Shown in pieces: positions 48,141 through 60,533 of a stretch of DNA of 64,000 bases (its first letter is position 1; each line of letters opens with the position of its first letter). The translations under genes and the position numbers were made by a program. The stretch covers positions 31,598,195 through 31,662,194 of the forward strand of contig CM038710.1 in NCBI GenBank assembly GCA_021613375.1, read 5' to 3'. The notes beneath the pieces were generated by a model. It had not been told where the DNA came from, did no database searches, and saw only the letters and a program-made list of their open reading frames with translations. Source of the stretch: Megaleporinus macrocephalus (taxonomy: Eukaryota > Chordata > Actinopteri > Characiformes > Anostomidae).

Positions 48141-49746
48141 TGTTTTCTTTATTTTTTTAGATAATTAAGAAAAGTGTGTATAAAAGTAGTTGAATGATGA
48201 ATGAAAATGCCCAAAAATCTGGTTGCACAGATAAGTTATGTCCTTATATGTATCTTTTTCTGTTTAAAATATATAAAATAATAAAATGACATATAAATAA
48301 AAACATAAAAAGATATTAGAGTATATAGAGTAATAACACTACACTAAGCACATACACTTACAGATACTCACTAGATTGGATCTGTATATTTAGTCTTATC
48401 TCACTTGTTAACTCTTTCTCTGTTTATTTCAAATATACAACAAGCGTAAGGTTAGCAGCCACGGTTCTGGACTGCTTTGTTTGGCAGGGCAGTAAAAGGT
48501 AATGCGTGGGCATGTTGATAGCCATATAGAAATATATTCAGGGCTTGATTTGTGCATGAATGATGACAGCAGATCGAATACTGGCTTAAATTAATATATG
48601 AGATAAAGAAATAAATTAAATGTTGCATGTGCCTTCAGACTTAAACTCAAATTCTAATGATTGAAGAGTACACTTTGCCTAAGTAAATTAAAAAAAGATG
48701 ATCTTATAGTGAAAATTTTCAATAATCCCCTTAATTCATTTAACATTACACAGATAGAACACTCTCTCGTGAAAAGCTTTAGTACAACTTTAAAAATACT
48801 GAGAAGTGGAGCTAGGAATAACTGAGAACACTAATACGACCAGGAAATTACAATTTGAGCCAATCAGAAGGACACATCTTCCCACTGCACAGCAAAATGT
48901 GTTTTTGTGATTGGTTCAGCGATATAAGACATTGCCTGCATTGCAATTGAGAGGCAAAGAAAAAATCGAGGGTGGGTAGAAAAATAGCTTATTTATGGAT
49001 GTGTACTACACATAAAACATGAAATTTAACTGGGGCGTTACAGTTAAATATTATATAATATGTAAACAATAAGTGTTGACTAATATGTGCTACGTATGTG
49101 TTTCAGTAGTGATGATTTCTAACGTTAGACACTGAATTCAAAACAATGGGAGTTACCTGCTCACCATGAGGCCATAAGGATGCAGACTCACTTCCTATGA
49201 TGTAGTCTCACTTCCTGCTCTAAACTGCAGGGGTGTGGCTAAAATTATAGACATTGATATTTAAAAAAATATATATAAATCTCAGGATCAATCCATATCT
49301 TTCAGCTGCACCCTAAAAGAAATAAAATCTTCAAACTACAATATATATTCTTAAGTTAGGGTTTAAGGTTCAATGTATGGGATAACCAGCAACTTACAGA
49401 ATGCACTATAAGTATCTTATTATTCAATTATATCTAAAATCTGAAAACTTCATTGTAGTTTTAACATTTTTTAGTGACTGCAGTATGAACTAATTTGGTA
49501 GAATGACGTATATATGTATTATCTAGTAAACAGTATAGAGAGAAACTCTGTTTAGGTTTTATCTGATCAAAGGACCTTTGTGACCGAGTCACAAAGCCAT
49601 TCTCTGCTTCCCCCTCTCCATCTGTCTGTCTGATGGATTTAAATGGTTCTGGGTGAATAAGGAAATGAGGCGCTGGCCCATGAACACTTCATCTAAATAA
49701 CACTAGCACTGAGCTGGGGTGTCATGCTGTGACTAATGGGCATTTG

Positions 49747-49771
49747 TGTGTGTGTGTGTGTGTGTGTGTGC
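49747..49771. repeat. (GT)n microsatellite
   Basis: Short GT dinucleotide tract of about 24 bp. Confidence 0.9.
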
Positions 49772-50735
49772 TCCCCATTAGACACAATAGCCATTCCCAC
49801 ACATAAAACCCCTCTAGCAGCCTACAAAGACATAGCCACATACTGATACACATGCACAGATATGGACACATGTATGTGCCAGTGGTTGTTACAGCATTGT
49901 TATCACCACCACCACCACTGCAGTAAGAGAGAGTGCAGTAGTCCGGCAATTAAGGTGAAACATGTGATATGCTGCCTGTGCCTTAGTTAGACTTCTGCTT
50001 TGTCTTGTTTGATCCGTAGCTTGCAGCAGTGTGTGTGAAATACCATCTTCAGTTCCATTTGAAGAGCTAACTTAGTTTGTTTTAAAGATACACTTAAAAA
50101 AGTATAAACAGTGTATTTCTTATGGGCAAGGTCTTTTCAATTAATTGTAATGCTGTTCCATGAGGCCCAGATTAATTTGCACTTTATGGCATGAAAATGA
50201 TGTGTATGCAAACTTCACAGCTCTTTTTTTGGAGCTTGTCTACTGACATACCTGACTTTTTGTGTAATTCAAAACTGAATGCAATTCACAGCTGGAGGTC
50301 TCTAGATGGCACTGTTGTTCCTTTTTAAACTGCATCGTTACTAATTGCTGAAAGCTGCTTAGAAACTGCACACACGTGTATATAATACAATGTTCTGGCA
50401 ATGAGTACTTTAACACAGTTATTACCATGGCTTGAATTTCAGTGTTTTATCCATTAACTAATGTGGCTCAGATCCAGTAACTTCAAAAAGGCATACATGT
50501 TTTACTGCAAAAAGTTATATATTGGCAAGTGAGATCATCTCATAGGTGGTCAAAATGTTTATTATTGAATTTTTATTTAGCCAAAATGATTAACAATGAT
50601 AAATATATCTATACTTTCTCATCAGATTATATCACATTTGGAATAAATGTTTAAGTAAAATGTTTGGAACTTGGTGGAAGAACTTAAAATATCCTTATAT
50701 TGCAATATACAATTATTTCAATTGACTATATCATG

Positions 50736-50737
<2 letters not shown>

Positions 50738-50801
<64 letters not shown>

Positions 50802-50802
50802 T
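50738..50802. repeat. (ATT)n microsatellite
   Basis: ATT trinucleotide tract of about 63 bp, upstream of podoplanin. Confidence 0.95.
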
Positions 50803-51051
50803 TATTTATTTTTTTCTAGATTTTATTTTAGATTTAGAACTTTATTGTTCTTGTTTTTTATGAGAAGCTTGTTTATTTTTCACCACCTGTGGGCTAGCTT
50901 TACAATTCTACATACTTTCAACTCTGTTACCCACAAATATGTATGTGTTTTGTTTACTTGTTTGTTTATTTATTTGTTAAATGTTTATCCAGCTTTGCAA
51001 CTTGTTAGTCAGACCTGATTACTCAGCTCAGTCTGCACTGGGCTAATACTG

Positions 51052-51066
51052 AGAGAGAGAGAGAGG

Positions 51067-51102
<36 letters not shown>
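51052..51102. repeat. (GA)n tract just upstream of podoplanin
   Basis: GA dinucleotide tract with a few interruptions, about 300 bp before the podoplanin start codon. GA tracts near promoters can bind GAGA-type factors, but here this is only position. Confidence 0.9.
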
Positions 51103-51109
51103 CTCACTA

Positions 51110-51405
51110 ACTTACTGAGTTAAAGAAGGCACAAGGGGCAGGACCACTTAACACATGTGCCCAACCCCCCTTTCCCTCCTCTAAACACACACACTCACAC
51201 ACACTCCTTCTCCTGAGCTTTCTTTTGCAGAGACTCCCAGAGTTGTGTGTGCTGCTCCTGATCCGACGCCTCTCTCCGTTCCGCCGGGGTGTGAGTAGTT
51301 AGAGTGAGTGTGAGGTAGACTGAACCTGTTAGACCGTCTCCAGTTGAGTGGAGGAGCCCCTCACTTTTCCTTCCATTCACTTCCATTCAGAAGACTGAAG
51401 ACATC
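51110..51405 (+). promoter_or_regulatory. pdpn: presumed podoplanin promoter and 5' UTR
   Basis: This stretch lies between a GA-dinucleotide tract (about 51052-51102) and the podoplanin start codon. It is unremarkable in base composition, has no convincing TATA box and is not a clear CpG island. A few CpGs cluster near 51260-51290 (GATCCGACGCC, GTTCCGCCGG). The transcription start is not visible. Immediately before the ATG there is a short direct repeat (TTCCATTCACTTCCATTCA), and the context ACATCATGA gives a moderate initiation site. The placement is inferred from the exon, not from a recognised promoter motif. Confidence 0.4.
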
Positions 51406-51469
51406 ATGAAGTTTGATCTGCTGCTGCTGTTTGCTCTGGTTGGGCCTTTCTGTGCCATCACACACGCAA
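51406..51469 (+). CDS. pdpn: podoplanin exon 1 (start codon and signal peptide)
   Basis: This first coding exon carries the start codon and 21 full codons plus one base. The peptide begins MKFDLLLLFALVGPFC and has the form of a cleavable signal peptide: one Lys, then a Leu-rich core, then small residues (ITHA) near the exon end. The exon stops at a GTAAGG donor in phase 1. Its last base joins the first two bases of exon 2 (61456) to give Ser22, so the reading frame is kept. No in-frame coding sequence was recognised upstream. The identification as podoplanin rests mainly on exon 3; exon 1 is linked by strand, phase and signal-peptide character. Podoplanin is a type I mucin-like membrane glycoprotein of lymphatic endothelium, kidney podocytes and other epithelia. 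Intron 1 is about 10 kb, so transcript data would be the direct test of the link. Confidence 0.8.
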
Positions 51470-51476
51470 GTAAGGC

Positions 51477-51591
51477 AACACACACACACACACACACACT
51501 CTCTTCTTTTCTCATAAACTTTTAATTTGTTGTGTAATTTCGCACTTTTATCCCTCCTCTCTCTGTCTCTCTCCCGCTTTCATTCATCCTG

Positions 51592-51637
<46 letters not shown>

Positions 51638-51650
51638 GCACACACACACA
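51477..51650. repeat. (CA)n tracts in podoplanin intron 1
   Basis: Two CA tracts (51477-51500 and 51593-51650) directly after the exon 1 donor, separated by CT-rich sequence. Confidence 0.9.
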
Positions 51651-52161
51651 GCCTTGCCTTCAGACTGCGCCTCAATGCCTCAGACTTTCACCCCCACTCA
51701 AAACCTGACCTAAGTTCTCAGCTGAAGTCTTTATTCCTTCTCCTTCTGCTTATTCTTCTCCCTCTCTAACTCTTTGTCTGTGAACTTTCGGGATGAGGAG
51801 CCTCTGCAGCTTTCCTTTCTTTTTTTTTCATTCTTTTGCTCAGTCTTTTCTATGGGCTTGCTCCCCCTCCCTTTCCTGAATGAGAGGATGATGGCTTGTT
51901 CAGAGTCCTAGGAAGTGGCTGAACTTCTTTTCTTTTTTTGGGGGAAGATTAGATTTTTTCCCCAAACTTTTTTTTTCTTTATGTAGTTTCTTTTTAATCC
52001 ATGACACAGTAGCATTTAGTACTTGGTAAAACTTAGAAAAGCTACTCTGTTATTACTTCTTACTGGCATCCATGTGTCCATCTCTCTCAATCATTTAGGC
52101 CCACTTAAGAGAATATGATGTAATGGTGGTATGTGTCTTGGCTCGGTTTATACAGGAAGAT

Positions 52162-52164
<3 letters not shown>

Positions 52165-52226
<62 letters not shown>

Positions 52227-52345
52227 TCTCTCGCTCACTGGGCAAGGTTGTGCGTGCATATTAATAGAGCTGGCCCTATATTTAAGAATAGCATTTGGTG
52301 TACAGGGAACAGGCTGGCAGGCTGGGCAGACTTCTCGTCTGGAGC

Positions 52346-52389
<44 letters not shown>

Positions 52390-52431
52390 CAAATTATGCC
52401 CATGCAGGGCGTGTATGCCTCGCTCCCTCAC

Positions 52432-52480
<49 letters not shown>
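52165..52480. repeat. (CT)n, (GA)n and (CT)n tracts
   Basis: A CT tract (52165-52225), a GA tract (52350-52387) and a CT tract (52435-52479). The GA tract can pair with either CT tract to form a hairpin with 40-bp or longer arms. Confidence 0.9.
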
Positions 52481-53543
52481 TCTGTCCGCCCTTGCATGTA
52501 GCCATCTTTGGCAGGGTATCAAACTTTCACCCCCATGGGGGCTTGTGTGTAGGCCTATGTGTTGGGGGGTGGGCTGTGCGGTGGTGGTGGGGGTGTTGGG
52601 TGTGGGGAGGGGGTTATTTTTAAATTGCAACCTTTAGTGACACAACATCAGGCGTCGTACAATCTTGAAAACTCCATAAAGCTAAAAACATAAACTTTTT
52701 TTTGGTACTTATTATTCTTATACTAATATTTGGCTGCTATCGGAACAAAAAGTCATGTCTCCACATTTTTCATTTTCAGGTTTTGATGTAATTTGGAAGT
52801 CCCTGTTGTTTTTTACATTGTGTGTGCGTTTCATAACTAATGCACCAAGAAAACACCAACTGTCTGGTTACACTGACTTACATAGAAGTCAAATACTGTT
52901 GAATATGTGTATGCTCGTCCTACAGTAACAATGACTGCGATCATTTAGAACTGAGTATGTGGCTACATCTGTTTAGCTGCACAGCGTTTACAGATATTTA
53001 TTAAACAGGCAGCACAGTTCTTTTTCACTAGACAGGTTTTTTTCCTTAACAAAGTAGAAGAACTATGTGTAAACACAGATCACATTAGATAACGTAAATG
53101 CTATTTAGTGAAACGTATTACTGTTTAAAAAAAAAACACCCGCTGCTGTTACCCTGGTAGAATGTGTCGTGATTAATGGACCAATAGAAAAGTTCCAGAA
53201 ACATTTGGAAAAATGCTTAATGCATAGCTACCAATGCTAAAGTATTCTAAAGTTAAAAATGTTTTTTTCCTTTCTTTTCTAACATTTCAGAACTATGAGA
53301 TTTAGCTATAACAGATACAACAACAGGTATCTCTCAAAGCGCACACTGAATCTTAGGGTACAAGAGGACATTAGAGTGAGTGTATGTGTGTGTGTGTGTG
53401 TAGTGCGCTGGCTGCCAAGAGCTACACTAGAGGTAATGGAGTTCAGTTTAAGGACTTCCTTAGCTGTTTTTGCACTTTAGACCTACAAAAGGCTGTAGTG
53501 ATGTTGATCTCTTCAGTCTAGACGAGTCAGAACTTCACTAATG

Positions 53544-53546
<3 letters not shown>

Positions 53547-53586
<40 letters not shown>
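53547..53586. repeat. (CT)n microsatellite
   Basis: Pure CT tract of about 40 bp in podoplanin intron 1. Confidence 0.95.
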
Positions 53587-53588
<2 letters not shown>

Positions 53589-54754
53589 CAAGTATTTCTA
53601 GTCGGCATGTACTATTCCGTTCCCTCCTTCTCTCCTACTTCACCACAGTTGAACACAGCCAGTTGCAAGCTAGTTCACATGTATAGTCATATGCAAACAG
53701 TTTGAACTGCCCTGGTTGTTTTGTGGATTAAGTGAATAACTGGCATAATTTATATATGTTTATATATGTTTATTTTATATACACAAAACATCTGTAAGAG
53801 GTGTGTTATTTTCAGTGGGGCCCAAACTTCAGCATACGCCTGTATGTAAGTAGCTAGACCAAGTAGCATAAACTCCTAGAAATAAAGATCTTTGCATCCC
53901 ATAGAAGAGCCGCCTTACATAACCTTTCAATGCATAGTTTTGTAAATGATGTGAATATGATTGAATATGTGAATATGAAGAAGTTAAAGAACCTCCATAT
54001 AATGTAAAGGCTTCTAGATAAGTCAGTGAGAACTGATGAAATGACATTAATTTCAGTGAAACTTGGTGAAGTGAGTGGTTCTGCATTGCAGACTTTCTGG
54101 GGTAAATCTGTGAAAAGCTGTGCCGCTCAAAGAAAAGTTCATAAAGCAACACTATACAAAACAACGGAAATGCTAACTGCTAACTTTTAGCTCCTTGGCT
54201 AACAGCAGCTGCACACAAGTCATCCCACTGATACCAACCATGCAAGTTATCTGTGTACATTTGTTGCAGATCAGAGTGCAGCACTGTACTGTCACCAGTT
54301 TCACAATGTTCATATTCAATGTTTTATGCATGACTGCCTTCTACCGAGCCCTGTTTATGTATTAAACAAAGAGAAATGCACTTACTTCAGAATTATTCAG
54401 AATTATGTTTGTTTTTTTTTGATCCACAAAGAAATGATTAAATAAACTGCTCTGAAATTCAGTCTGGTGCAGTGTATTTTGGGGTATCCGTCTTAGGGAC
54501 TGAGTGGTTATATACTGCAGGTGATATGTAGGCTGTAGCTGTAGCTGTTCTCTCTCTGCACATTAAGGAGGAGTACATGCATGTGCACAGATAAGAAGGA
54601 TTTTTCCACCATTCTATCATCCTTTCACTGCTCACTCCATCACACGCAATACTGATTGTGTGTGTGTGTGTGTGAAGGGGGAGGTTTTATGAGTGTGTCC
54701 CTCCCCAGCTCAACCAGCACAAAAACATTCCAGTTTTACACTCCCTCACACACA

Positions 54755-55840
54755 CGCACACGCAATCTTGTTTCTATGAATTGTGGGTCCATTACATAGA
54801 CTTTCATTGATTTCTTGCGCCTTACTCAAACTTTAACTAGAACTAATACGAACCCTAACCTTTCCCTAACCCTAACCAGAATTACTACTAGACTAATACT
54901 AACCTTAACCTTTCCCTAACCCTAACCAGAATTACTACTAGACTAATACTAACCTTAACCTTTCCCTAACCCTAACCAGAATTACTACTAGCCTAATTCT
55001 AACCTTAACCTTTCCCTAACCCTAACCAGAATTACTACTAGCCTAATTCTAACCTTAACCTTTCCCTAACCCTAACCAGAATTACTACTAGACTAATTCT
55101 AACCTTAACCTTTCCCTAACCCTAGCCAGAATTATTACAAGCCTAATTTTAACCCTAACTTTTACCCTAACTTTAACCAGAACTACTATTAGCCTAATTC
55201 TAACCCTAACCTTTACCTAACCCTAACCCTAACCTTAACCTAACTTTAACCAGAACTACTATTTTCCTAACCTTAACCTTTACCTCACTCAATCTTCAAC
55301 CAGAACTACTACTAGTCTAACCCTAACTCTAACCATAACCTTAACCAGAATACTACAAGCCCAATCCTAACCCTAACCTTTACCTCACTCAAACTTTAAC
55401 CAGAACTACTACTAGCCTAATTCTAATCCTAACTTTTACCTAACCCTAACCGGAATTACTACTAGCCTAATTCTAACCCTAACCTTTACCTAACCCTAAC
55501 CCCTTAACCTAACTTAGACCAGAACTACTATTTACCTAACCCTAACCTTTACCTCACTCAATCTTTAACCAGAACTACTACTAGCCTGAACCAGAACTAT
55601 TACTTCCATAACTGTAACCCTAACCTTACCTTAATCCTACTCTAAATCTTGCTCCTACCCAAACTTTATCCAGACTAAGCCTAAGCTGAACCTTCATTTA
55701 ACCTCAACGAATCTTAATCTTACTCTAACTTTGAAACTGAATGGTTTACATTGTAGAGACAAGCTTTTGGTCCACATAACATGAGTGTATGAATAGTCCC
55801 CACAATGTAGCATAAACCTGCCACACACACACGCCCACAC
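54755..55840 (-). repeat. telomere-like composite repeat with a 50-bp tandem unit
   Basis: From about 54838 a 50-bp unit (CCTAACCCTAACCAGAATTA, then CTACTAGACTAATACTAAC) repeats in tandem, nearly perfect for the first five or so copies and then degenerate to about 55640. Flanks include CATTACATAGACTTTCATTG on one side and AAGCTTTTGGTCCACATAAC and GTCCCCACAATGTAGCATAA on the other. These match, inverted, the flanks of the repeat at 34510-35040, so both are copies of one composite family. Confidence 0.8.
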
Positions 55841-55959
55841 AGATTGTTTCTCTGATTGAAAAGGGAAGAGTCTGACCTGCCACTCCCCCAACACACACAA
55901 TTTGCAGTGGCAGCTGATTGTGATGCTGAGGGATGTGAGAAGGGCCTCTCGTCTTTTTC

Positions 55960-56400
55960 TTATCTCGCTCTCTTTCTATTTTTCTCTCTGTCTTTCCCAT
56001 CTCTCCTTTATCTTTCTCTTTATAATTCTCTCTCTTCCATTGTTTGTCTCTCACTATGTCTTCCACCCTATCACTCTTTCTCTCTTCCATTGTCTTTCGC
56101 TTTATATTTCCTTCTCTCTGTCCCATGGCTTGTCTCTCTCTATCTCCCCCCTCCCTATCACTCATACACTCCTTCCTCTCTCTGCTTCTCTCCCTTTCTC
56201 ACCCACTCTTTCTCCCTTTGTTTTGTCTCTGTCTCTTGCTTGCTTGCTTTTCTTTCTCATTTTCTCTCCTTTTTCTCTCTGCCTTTCCCTCTCCCTTCTT
56301 TTCTCTGTGTCCATCTACGAATGGTTTCTCTCTCTTTTTCTGTTCATCTTTCTATGTCTCTCTCTCTCTCTCTTACTCTCTCTCTCTCTCCTGTCTTTCT
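55960..56400. repeat. CT-rich low-complexity block
   Basis: Pyrimidine-rich stretch with no exact unit. It gives long Ser/Leu/Phe-rich frames on the plus strand (up to 258 codons) that are not credible proteins. Confidence 0.85.
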
Positions 56401-56700
56401 TTTCCCTTTTATGGTGCTTTTTAGGGAAATTTGCAGGCTTGGTCATGGTTACTCATTTGTATTGCTACGTCGATTTTTCAGTGACACGCACACTCACACG
56501 CCCACACTGACGTGCACACCCACACCCACTCACAGTCACATACACCCTCATGGACAGACGATAGCCTGTGGCTTTGGGGTGTTCACTTCTGTTAGCGGGG
56601 CAGTACTGCTGTTCCCATCGCCTGCCCGCTAAAGCCACTCACATTACTACAGCTGCATCCTTCATACACCATACTATTCTACAGACACACCCACCAACCC

Positions 56701-56701
<1 letters not shown>

Positions 56702-56753
<52 letters not shown>

Positions 56754-56857
56754 AAGGTGGAGGGTGGGGAGAAATAAAGGGGGGCAGGTAGGGAGAGAGA
56801 ATAGAACAACCATAAAAAAAGAGAAAAACAGATAGACAGACAGATCATTAGATGGAA

Positions 56858-56911
<54 letters not shown>

Positions 56912-56963
56912 ATGTAGACAGATAGATAGAGAGAGAAAGAGAGAGAATTTAGTTGCTACTGCC

Positions 56964-57022
<59 letters not shown>

Positions 57023-57138
57023 AGCTTAAGGGGAAGAAAACCATACTTAGAACTAATTACTGAGGTCCATGGCATAATGAGACAATTGTTAACAGAGCCC
57101 GATAGGCACAGAGTACTGACTTCACAAACACACACACA

Positions 57139-57179
<41 letters not shown>

Positions 57180-57277
57180 GTCATCGTTATTTTGCCACCA
57201 CTTACACACGTACACACTCCCAGTCAACAAACAGGACACACAGTTCTTTGGCTCCGGGACCCCCCCCCCCCCCCCCC
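56702..57277. repeat. cluster of microsatellites
   Basis: In order: (GA)n at 56702-56749, (TA)n at 56860-56905, (GT)n at 56966-57020, (CA)n at 57127-57174 and a poly-C run at 57260-57277. The GT and CA tracts are inverted relative to each other and could pair across about 110 bp. Confidence 0.9.
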
Positions 57278-57794
57278 ATCCCATGCATGTCTGTGTGTTT
57301 TTGTACCAGTCTGTTGCTAATGGTGGTTTTGACCAAATGTAGCAGCACAGGATAATCAGAGAGCGCTGCGAAGCCTGCGTGGCCCAGCGGGGATAAATAT
57401 AGCACACATGCCCTCTCCATCCCAGTGGTCCAACAGAATGAGGGCCTCTTGAATAACGAGAAAAAAAAAGAAAGGAGTGACATCATCTTCTGCAGTACTT
57501 TCAGGCTAACGTCAGTTTCGTGCATCGAGCTGCCCACGCTCTATCATGTGGGCCTAAAAAAAGCAGCTGAAAACGATCTGCAATTACAGCCCACTATCAA
57601 AATCTACATCACTGACCTGATTCGGCCTTAAGCACATACTGCCGGTTTCACATGAACTTCAGGTGCTTATCTTGATGTGCAGTTCTCGAAATGTAGTTTT
57701 GGTGGTTTTCGTAAGGCGTAGAGTTGAACCGGAAAGAGTATGATAGCGGTAGCCAAGGTGTCTCAAGAATATTACAACTGTTAGTTTTACAACT

Positions 57795-58495
57795 GTTTGT
57801 GGAGCAGACTAGCCGAGGTGTCAAGTAACAAAGTACATATACTTTGTTATGTTATTTAAGTAGAAAATTTGGTTATTCATACTTTGCTGGAATAATAATT
57901 TTTAATTATTTTTTTTATATTTTACTTCTACTCCTTACATTTTTACATCATTATCTGTACTTTCTAAAGGTTATTGATAACATGTCCTTGCCCCTTTACA
58001 ATACTTATAGGCAACTAGTCATCATATATTCCGCTCCATGAAACACGTTAATGCTCAGTAGGACACAGATATGGTTCTTTAATATATTTATATTTTATTA
58101 AAATACATTCGTTTTCAATGGGCATGTATGTTGCTGAAACAGGAAGCCTAGCGCATCCCAAATTTTTCAACATTAACATTTTAATATAACATACATACAT
58201 ATAGTCATTACACTACACATAACATATAGTCTTTATGGCTTTTAGAATTTTTTTTAGAGGTGGGCTAGTTCAGTAAGGGCCCCAGTGGTGTGTCCCAAGC
58301 TTTTGCCCTTAATGGCATTTTTTTCCCTTACATTACTTTTACTTTTATACTTAAACTAATTTTAAAAGTACTTTTACTTTTATACTTTTACTTGAGAAAA
58401 AAGCTTGAGTTGATACTTCAACTTCTACAGAAGTATTTTTAAACTCTAGTATCTATACTCCTACCCGAGTAATGAATGTAAATACTTTTGACACC
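57795..58495. mobile_element. DNA element with terminal inverted repeats (hAT-like)
   Basis: The left end GGTGTCAAGTAACAAAGTAC and right end GTAAATACTTTTGACACC are related inverted repeats, with AAGTA/TACTT motifs throughout. Flanking 8-mers (CTAGCCGA, TTAGCTTA) are similar but not identical, so the target duplication is tentative. No transposase frame. Confidence 0.5.
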
Positions 58496-60533
58496 TTAGC
58501 TTACTGGGCTTTTACATAACTCAACTTGCTCTAGGTCCCTGAGGTCGAGAGTTATCTACAATACATAACTGAAACACATATCTGCAGGAAGGAAGTGGTA
58601 GGATTGTAGGGGCTCATCTCAAATATCAGTTTGCTATATTATCAAACAGACTAAATTTCAGTTAGGCTGTATGTGGAAGACTCTCGATGCAGAGGTTTAG
58701 ACTATGAGCATTAGTTCAATGTGTGGTAAATGTCTAAAGTATTAGGAAAGACTGTAAATAGTTAGTTTGGTCTGTTTGGCCGCCATGACCAGTAGTCAGG
58801 GATATTATTGTAAGGGGTGGCTCCCTCACTCATATGGACTCCAGCTGTCCTTCTGACGCTGACCGTCAGAGCTGCTCTGAGAACAGTCACGCTGCTGGAG
58901 GATGCTGATGAGAGGAACACTTTCAGACGTCCTTGGTTTAAAGACAGAGAATTTTCCCAGATGAGACAGACATATTATTTCCTCCCAAGGAAACCTTCGA
59001 ACCAGCTCCACCTACAGGAAGTGAGGTGGCACGTTTGGAATGAGGGGTGACGCAGGCAGGATATGAGCTCGTCAGGGTGGGATTTAGGGGGGAGGCCTAT
59101 CCATGTAGGTGTGGATAGAATAGCATGTGTGTGTGGGTGGGTGAGCGGGTGCTGGCCATGGAGGACCACATTAGCGTTTCAAGAGACTCCAATCACGTCC
59201 GAAAATATTGACTCAACAGTCCAACACACCACTCAACCTAACAGTCCAAAACAGAAAGACTGTGAGTTTGTGTGTGAGAGATAGAGGTCTATATCGGTTA
59301 TACAGAGAGAAGAGATACTTGTTTAAAAAAATGTATTTTATTTTCTACCCTTCAAAGCCCAGTGTTTTATTCCTCATCTTCAACTTCTAATGTATTAGTT
59401 TTACTTGGTGGCTAACTGTACGTTCACATTAGGAGGCAGCAAGCTGCTGATGTTGCCTCATAGTTAACTTATGCTTGAGGCTGCTCTTGTTGTCATGTGA
59501 AACAGGAACAAAAAGCTGGCCAGAACAAAATGTTCTAAAAGCAGAGGCTGGTACTGTGGAAGCCCAGGTCTATCATTGGTCTGTGAAATGTTTTGGGGCC
59601 AATGTTTCAATTGAAAATGCCATCATTCCAAGCTTCATGGCAGTACGTGGCTGCATTCAGAAGTCATTGCCATGATCACAATGCTACCAACGAAAATAGG
59701 TGACTGCTTTAGCAATAAGTGCGTTCACACACACTTAATATTCCAATAAACTGCAGAAAATCTGATTTAGTCAAATATCTGTTCACCATGTGGTGATAAT
59801 GGAAAACTCAGAGTGGAGCAAGAATTGTATTTCTTCTTGCAACCTGCCAAAAAACTCACAGGATAAGATGTAATATCAAGATAAAAACTAAAACTCATGC
59901 CACATATGAATATACATAACTTAGAAGATGAATAATATTTAAATCCTTCAGTTTGTTTCTTTCAGTGTTGCTCCAAAAGTGTTTAGTTGCCATCTTGCTG
60001 GTGCTGTGTTAAACGCTGTTGGCTTATTTCCAATGCCATGGGCTGTTTTTGATTATGTGCAGACTGAGAAAAATGATTAAGAGTACAGATTTCTGGGCCT
60101 TAATCCGATCTAAGAAATCAGAGAATTACATAACCACTTGAATCAGATGCCGCAGAAATCTGATCGTATTACAAAGTATATGTAATGTTGATTCCTAATT
60201 CAGGTTAAAGACTATAGTTTTTGTTGTATGATGATGAGTGTTCTTAAACTTCAACAATGCATTTACGGCCCTCCCAGAAATCCACATCTGTTTTATTTCA
60301 TTGCTGCAGTAAAAAAAACAGAAAACGTCCTGCTTACTGCTGCAGTCTGTTGTTTTAGGCCCTTTGAAAACAATGTAATCGGGTTTGCCATCCACTGTGT
60401 AGGGTCAAAGTGTCACCGCTCTGTCAGTATTGACTCTACTCCCTGTGTCATAGTTAGTTTACACAAAGTTGTACGAACTGTTGTACGAAAGCATGGTAGT
60501 TCAAATTTTTAATACTGTGCTGTTGGTGTAGAG

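Larger units (their letters stand above)
25271..51109. other. intergenic region between kazn and pdpn
   Basis: No coding exon was recognised in this 26-kb interval on either strand. It holds decayed Tc1-like and hAT copies, LINE 3' ends, SINEs, a telomere-like repeat and microsatellites, each listed separately. Stretches without recognisable features include 30250-31850, 33000-33880, 35230-36080, 37050-38690, 41620-43220, 43740-44850 and 48140-50730. Unlike the repeat-filled parts, 30800-31760, 37320-37700 and 41930-42780 look non-repetitive with many AT-rich homeodomain-type cores (TTAATTA, TAAT), and are the likeliest places for regulatory elements. Confidence 0.5.

Noticed and set aside
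54838..55640. Relic chromosome end or fusion point
   Set aside because: The telomere-like motifs are embedded in a 50-bp unit with flanks shared by a second site, so a dispersed repeat is the simpler reading.
55856..56632. Long open frames (up to 258 codons) on the plus strand
   Set aside because: They are Ser/Leu/Phe-rich translations of a CT-rich low-complexity block, present in all three frames; no domain or codon signal.
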